The notes under the pieces are model-generated. The model was given only the letters and a program-made list of their open reading frames with translations. It was not told the DNA's origin and searched no databases. A DNA stretch of 12,408 bases, from contig LXFE01000598.1 in the NCBI GenBank assembly GCA_001929475.1, positions 1 to 12,408 on the forward strand. The letters run 5' to 3'. The stretch comes from Neolecta irregularis DAH-3 (Eukaryota > Ascomycota > Neolectomycetes > Neolectales > Neolectaceae). Position numbers and translations under genes: made by a program. Of this stretch, positions 7,757-12,408 are shown one piece after another (within the stretch, counting starts at the first letter, position 1; the number at the start of each line of letters is the position of its first letter).

Positions 7757-8417
7757 ATGAAGATCATCTCTAAAGCTAAAGAAGATGAACATTATCACGA
7801 AGTTCTCAAAGGTGGGGCAATAGGTGGGGCATTCGGGCATATCTCTATTTTCCTCCCTATGATAGCTTATTTAAAAAAGTCTATCTACATCACTTGGAGC
7901 CTGTCTCATCGCCCAAAAACGCTCGTCGTTTTTCAGAACACTGACTATACCCTTCAAGGCATTTTTAGTTACTAGTGCAACCATTGCCGGACTCATAATC
8001 CATGGTATACACTTCGCCGGTTGTAGTTATACTATCATTTTAGCCGATAATTATAGTCGAAGATACCAAAGTCAGAGATTTGGTTCCATGGATACTTTTA
8101 AAAAACCCGTGTCTACGAAACAATGGTTCGCAAATCACCGATATCATATCATACTAGGATCATGGGCCCTTGGTATGGGTGGAAGTTTTGCTCTGGTAGC
8201 ACGGAATAAATATTTAACGACGGGTCAGAAACTTGTACAAGCGCGAATGTACGCTCAAGCTATTACTCTTGCTGTATTACTTGGGACGGCGGGATTAAGC
8301 CAGGTTGGAGAAGATGGGAATGAAGTTGAGCCGTCGGAAAAGAAAAGGGCAATTTGGGAGGAGGAACTCGCGGAAGGAGAGCGCGAGTTGAAAAATCATC
8401 ATATCAATTCCAAGTGA
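7757..8417 (+). CDS. RCF2: Respiratory supercomplex factor 2 homologue (HIG1 domain, mitochondrial inner membrane)
   Basis: Rcf2 is a fungal HIG1-family inner-membrane protein that associates with cytochrome c oxidase and bc1-oxidase supercomplexes. Two exons (7757-7836 and 7880-8417) give 205 aa; yeast Rcf2 is 224. The N-terminus MKIISKAKEDEHYHEVLKGG matches the yeast start around MKIL and LKGG. Exon 2 gives LGACLIAQKRSSFFRTLTIP, then FKAFLVTSATIAGLI, a first hydrophobic pair. The HIG1 part (about 109-166) follows with ILGSWALGMGGSFALV, QKLVQARMYAQ (the conserved Q-A-R-M-Y-A-Q block) and ITLAVLLGTAGL, then a charged tail. The join that keeps 19 residues between LKGG and the KRSSF block, as in yeast (IEGALAGF to RRYP), uses a GC donor at 7837; see the intron entry. 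It is tandem with MGA2 and convergent with the DUF202-like gene. Confidence 0.88.
7837..7879 (+). other. Probable GC-AG intron in RCF2
   Basis: A 43-nt segment beginning GCATAT and ending AAAAAAG. Removing it gives GGAFG-LSTSLGACL, exactly the spacing of Rcf2 homologues. The only nearby GT donor in a workable phase (at 7823) would need an acceptor at 7905 and would delete about ten residues of the first hydrophobic segment. GCATAT differs by one base from a good GTATAT donor. Confidence 0.65.
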
Positions 8418-8484
8418 ATGGAGTATCTTGGCCGGGCGGACGCTTTTAGATTGAAAAAAGCATCGGTACTTCTTGTAATTTACA
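8418..8484. other. 67-bp convergent gap between RCF2 and the DUF202-like gene
   Basis: The two stop codons face each other across only 67 bp. The 3' UTRs very probably overlap on opposite strands. AT-rich candidates for 3'-end signals of RCF2 (for example taaaataaaa near 8521-8530) already lie inside the last exon of the opposite gene. Confidence 0.7.
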
Positions 8485-9115
8485 TCAAGTTCGCATGAGC
8501 GATATCAAACAGGCTACATATAAAATAAAACTCACAACGGATACTCCGATGACTATATCCCCACTTGTCCGAAACATCTCCGTAGAGTGATACTGACCAG
8601 CCCTCCTACAAGCTGTAATAATAAGCATTAAACAACCAGCTATGGCATATATCGCTCCCCATTAGCATATCCTAGAGAGAGTGTACCCCCTATTGGATAG
8701 AATTCCCTAAATGTCACGACGCTCGACAAGGAGAAAAGTTTACGGCGTGAAGAGTCTGAGAATAAACAGACTGAATACAAGTAATCCAATACTTGTCCGC
8801 CAATACGCGCCTTCAAAAGTCCGTTGTTTGGCTTGCTATTAATTGGCACGATTACAAATGATAACAAACCTCGTATATCGAGAAGTTCCGTTGGTGACGG
8901 GGGCATATTGACAAGGATCGGGCCAAGTTTTATGCAAGCACAAGCCTAGCTTGGGATAAATTTGAGATACAACAGATGATTCAAAAGGAGATGGACCGAG
9001 CTTGGTCTGAGCACTTTGGTGTCTGTGTTGTACTGTGTATTTATTAATAAACTCGACGTCTGAGCAACTGTCATCCAACACTTACTTTTTTCCAAACTCC
9101 ATTAATAACTATCAT
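8485..9115 (-). CDS. DUF202-like small multi-pass membrane protein
   Basis: Function unknown; DUF202 proteins are small membrane proteins. Well-supported exons: 8866-9051, 8744-8835, 8687-8706 and 8485-8639, with introns of 30, 37 and 47 nt. The joined protein has the DUF202-like block QAKQRTFEGAYWRTSIGLL (family: ANERTFLAWLRTSLAL), a first membrane segment LLVFSLFILRLF, then TPEFYPIGAGCLMLIITACRR, FRTSGDIVIGVSVVSF and ILYVACLISLMRT, giving three likely membrane segments. The N-terminal part (KLGLCLHKTWPDPCQYAPV) is less conserved. No ATG lies in the first solid exon, so an upstream exon is needed. Model A uses ATG at 9115, a GTAAGT donor and a 34-nt intron (160 aa in all). Model B uses ATG at 9102 and a 63-nt intron (146 aa). 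Both keep frame; A would overlap the PRP6 start codon. The 20-nt exon (8687-8706) is notable. Confidence 0.7.
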
Positions 9116-12100
9116 GGCTGCTTCGCGTAAAGACTGGGTATGGGCTTTTGTACTTTCTCCGTCTTGATATGTGAATAGCTGCATATGGCTCCTCCTCCAA
9201 ATTATGTTGCTGGTCTCGGTCGAGGAGGTATTTTACCCAACATTTCAAAATCAGATTAAAATATTAGCTACGGGATTTACGACACGTTCAGATATCGGTC
9301 CAGCAAGAGAAGGCCCTTCAGAAGATTTGATCAAGTAAGGCCTCCTACCCAGTTCCAAGACAAACTGATTAAATAAAGAGCTGCCCTTGCCCGTCGTCTT
9401 GAAGGCGGGGCAGACAACGATGACGATGACGAACGCTTTCGGGATCCAGAGAACGATGTAGGCCTTTTCGGTTCTGCGCCTTACGATGAAGAAGACGACG
9501 AAGCAGACAAAATTTTCGATGCTGTGGATCAGAAAATGGATCTAAGGAGGAAAGCAAAACGGTACATCTCACCCCGTTAACCCCGCAAAATGATTATCCT
9601 GACATATTCTTCCAGGGAGGCTCGAGAAGCAGAGGCCGCAGCTCTTTTGGAGTCGAAAAAGCCTAAAATTCAAAGCCAATTCGCTGATTTAAAACGAGGT
9701 TTAAGCGTTGTTACTGATGAAGAGTGGGCCAATATACCTGAGGTCACCAATATTTCTGGGCGAAATAAAAGGAAGACGGTTGATCCCTTGCGCCAGAGAT
9801 ATTATGCAGTCCCAGATAGTCTTCTCGCAGAAGCACGGGATATGGGTGCTATGGATACTAGTATCGAGACGAACGGGGCCGAGAGTGTTGTTGATGGGAC
9901 CATGACAGATTTTGCGAGTATTGGAAAGGCAAGAGATACCGTTCTGGGAATGAAATTGGATCAGGTTTTCCTTTTTCCGTTGGAAGCACTGTTGATGAAT
10001 CAAGGCTGGGGGAGATTCAGTAAGTGGAAGTACAACAATTGATCCCAAAGGATATCTCACCTCTTTATCAAGTGTGGTCACCAAATCTTCTGCGGAAATC
10101 GGAGATCTCAAACGGGCGAGGTTGCTCTATCAATCTGTCACTCAAACCAATCCAAAACATGCACCTGGGTGGATTGCAGCTGCACGAGTCGAAGAAATGG
10201 CAGGGAAAACGGTACCAGCGCGAAATATTATTGCAAAAGGTTGCGAGGAATGCCCGACAAATGAAGATGTCTGGATTGAGAGAGTGAGATTGAATGTAAG
10301 TGTTTTCAGTTCATTATCATACTGACAACAGACTGAAGAAAACGGGAAGGTTATCATCGCAGAAGCAGTTCGAGCGATTCCAAAGAGTGTCAAATTATGG
10401 CTAACTGCAATGCGACTGGAAACAGAGGACCATGCTAAAAGAAGAGTTCTTCGAAAAGGTATGTCCTTATCAAGCTTCATTCCTCATGATAGCCCTCGAA
10501 TTTATACCCCAATCTGTGAAATTATGGAAAGAAGCTGTTGATCTTGAAGAAAACCCAAATAATGCGAGAATCCTTCTTGCCCGGGCAACAGAATTGATTC
10601 CACTCTCAGTTGATCTTTGGCTTGCACTGGCCCGTCTTGAGACTCCCGAAAACGCACGCAAAGTACTGAATAAAGCCCGTCAGGCTGTTCCTACTTCTCA
10701 TGAGATCTGGATTGCAGCAGCTCGACTAGAAGAAGAAAGCGGTCGGTACGAACGTCTTGGGACTATTATTCAACGGGCAATCAGCGAATTGCAGAAATTC
10801 GGAGGAATGCTGAGTCGCGAAAACTGGATCACCGAGGCTGAACGTTGCGAGCAAGAGGGTGGACAAATCACTTGTCAGGAAATTATCGCAGCAACTTTGG
10901 GGCAAGGCGTTGAGGATGAAGATCGGAAGACGACATGGTTGGCTGATGCCGAGGCCAGTATTAATCGTGGATGCTATATGACTGCCCGAGCGATTTACGC
11001 CTATGCTCTGAGAGTCTTTCCAGAAAAGAAAGGGATCTGGAGGAGAGCAGTTGAGCTGGAAAAGAATCATGGAACTACGTATCTTTCTTACTACAAGAAG
11101 AAATTTTAATCATTCAGACAAGCATTATCAGATCTCCTCGAACATGCCGTCCAAAGATGTCCAAAGGCAGAAATCTTATGGTTAATACATGCAAAAGAAA
11201 AGTATCAAGTCGGAGATATAGATGCAACTCGTTCGATCCTTGCTCGTGCGTTTGAGGAAAACTCAAATAGCGAAGAAATTTGGCTAGCAGCCGTTAAAGT
11301 CGAATTTGAAAACCACAAACATGAAGATGCACGAATTTTACTACGACAAGCCAGAACAGAAGCTGGAACCGAACGAGTTTGGAGGAAGAGCGTGATGTTG
11401 GAAAGGCATTTGAATGAACCTCTCAAGGCTTTAGAACTTGTTGATGAGGGATTGAGACTTTTTGAGCGCGCCGAAAAATTGCATATGATGAAAAGTCAGA
11501 TATTCGAGGAACTTGGAAAGATCCAGAATGCAAGGGAAGCATTTACTACCGGAACACGGAAATGTTCAAGTTGTGTAACGCTATGGATTTTGGCTAGTCG
11601 CTTGGAAGAGAAAGCGGGCTTGGTTATCAAAGCTAGAGCTCTACTTGATCGCGCGCGGTTGATTAACCAGAATAATGAGGAGCTTTGGTGTGAGACGATT
11701 CAGGTAGAGTTACGAGCGAAGAATGACAAACAGGCAAAGATTTGGATGGCAAAAGGTATCTAAATTGGTCTATTTGGTCTTTGATTTTTTAGCATTGCAG
11801 GAATGCCCAAAGAGTGGAAATTTATGGTCTGCCGCAATATTCATGGAACCTCGTCCTCAACGGAAAACTCGTTCTGTTGATGCTCTCAGGGCTTGTGACA
11901 GTGACTCTGTCTTAATCACGACAGTCTCAAGGTTATTTTGGGCCGAACGTATCTACCCCTAATAATCATTTCTAACTTACCAGGTAAAATTGATAAAGCT
12001 AAAACATGGTTTGAGCGAGCGGTTACTGTTAACCCGGACAACGGAGATTCTTGGGCATGGTATTATAATTTCCTTAAAGCTCACGGAAGCGAAGAAGAGC

Positions 12101-12243
12101 AATCAAACCTGGTGAATCGAGCTGTTGCTGCAGATCCACATCATGGAAAAGTATGGCAAGTTGTTGCAAAGGATATCAACCACCCCTTGAGGAAGGCAGA
12201 AGACATATTAACAGAGGCAGCAAAACTTGTTGCTGATCAATGA
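9114..12243 (+). CDS. PRP6: Pre-mRNA splicing factor Prp6 (U4/U6.U5 tri-snRNP, HAT/TPR repeats)
   Basis: Prp6 bridges U5 and U4/U6 snRNPs in the tri-snRNP before spliceosome activation; nuclear. Eleven exons: 9114-9137, 9179-9227, 9268-9334, 9379-9561, 9616-9964, 10005-10295, 10332-10458, 10493-11078, 11118-11755, 11793-11948 and 11984-12243, with introns of 41, 40, 44, 54, 40, 36, 34, 39, 37 and 35 nt. They give 909 aa (human 941, yeast 899). The PRP1 N-terminal domain is clear: [20 protein letters not shown], an acidic stretch, [15 protein letters not shown] and EEWANIPEV. After [17 protein letters not shown], about 20 HAT/TPR helical repeats run to the end, including PSSVDLW-like units, [61 protein letters not shown] and [15 protein letters not shown]. 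Every junction restores alignment to human PRPF6. The start MAASRKDW then LHMAPPPNY fits fungal Prp6. Confidence 0.97.
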
Positions 12244-12408
12244 TAATACCAGTACTTTGTATAGTAGTGTATAGAGATCCAAGTCATTTTGGAAGTAATT
12301 CATCATAGTGATTAAGGCTGCGTTCGCCAGCCACACAAAAAGAATATCTCCATTTTCTAAAACAGGGAATATCGTACTTGTTGGTGGAAATTAACATTTT
12401 GAGAACTT
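12244..12408. other. 3' flank of PRP6, no gene assigned
   Basis: AT-rich downstream sequence. On the minus strand, short open frames run in from the right edge (for example one containing KYDIPCFRKWRYSF, ending near 12287), which could be the last codons of a gene beyond the window. They are too short to name. Confidence 0.5.

Noticed and set aside
1-12408. A previously undescribed multi-gene system or a secondary-metabolite cluster
   Set aside because: The genes are conserved housekeeping functions in unrelated pathways, with no shared regulatory motif, transporter or biosynthetic core enzyme.

Overview
The window reads as a gene-dense, intron-rich fungal nuclear region, most likely from an ascomycete. 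Two of the genes, an Mga2/Spt23-type membrane-tethered transcription factor and an Rcf2-type HIG1 protein, point to fungi. A COP9 signalosome subunit 3 homologue argues against budding yeast and, as far as I recall, fission yeast. Typical filamentous-fungus introns (about 50-60 nt or more) do not fit: the introns I can place are about 30-54 nt long. An early-diverging ascomycete such as a member of Taphrinomycotina is a reasonable guess, but the sequence alone does not prove it.

Layout, left to right: PRO2 (gamma-glutamyl phosphate reductase, minus, 217-1582, 3 exons); a divergent intergenic region with a long CT tract; CSN3 (COP9 signalosome subunit 3, plus, 2049-3152, 4 exons); a convergent gap holding a decayed copy of the CSN3 tail; TAD3 (tRNA A34 deaminase non-catalytic subunit, minus, 3521-4318, 2 exons); a short divergent spacer with tandem repeats; an MGA2/SPT23 homologue (plus, 4585-7222, 6 exons); a 534-bp spacer with an 8 x 8-bp minisatellite; an RCF2 homologue (plus, 7757-8417, 2 exons, apparently with a GC-AG intron); a DUF202-like small membrane protein (minus, 8485 to about 9115, 4-5 exons); and PRP6 (U4/U6.U5 tri-snRNP factor, plus, 9114-12243, 11 exons).

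All gene models were built by hand, by joining reading frames across GT-AG boundaries so that the conserved protein families run through without a break. The exon lengths sum to whole codon numbers in every model (431, 335, 254, 818, 205, 160 and 909 aa). Only the DUF202-like N-terminus, the CSN3 N-terminus and PRO2 intron 1 remain uncertain.

The genes do not form one pathway. They are unlinked housekeeping functions: proline synthesis, the COP9 deneddylase, tRNA wobble inosine, fatty-acid desaturase control, respiratory supercomplexes and splicing. I see no transposase, integrase, CRISPR array, tRNA or rRNA gene, and nothing that looks like a new multi-gene system. The most interesting signals are the uniformly tiny introns that always break the reading frame when retained, the likely GC-AG intron in RCF2, the MGA2 intron that interrupts the membrane anchor, the duplicated CSN3 tail, and the almost overlapping start codons of the DUF202-like gene and PRP6.
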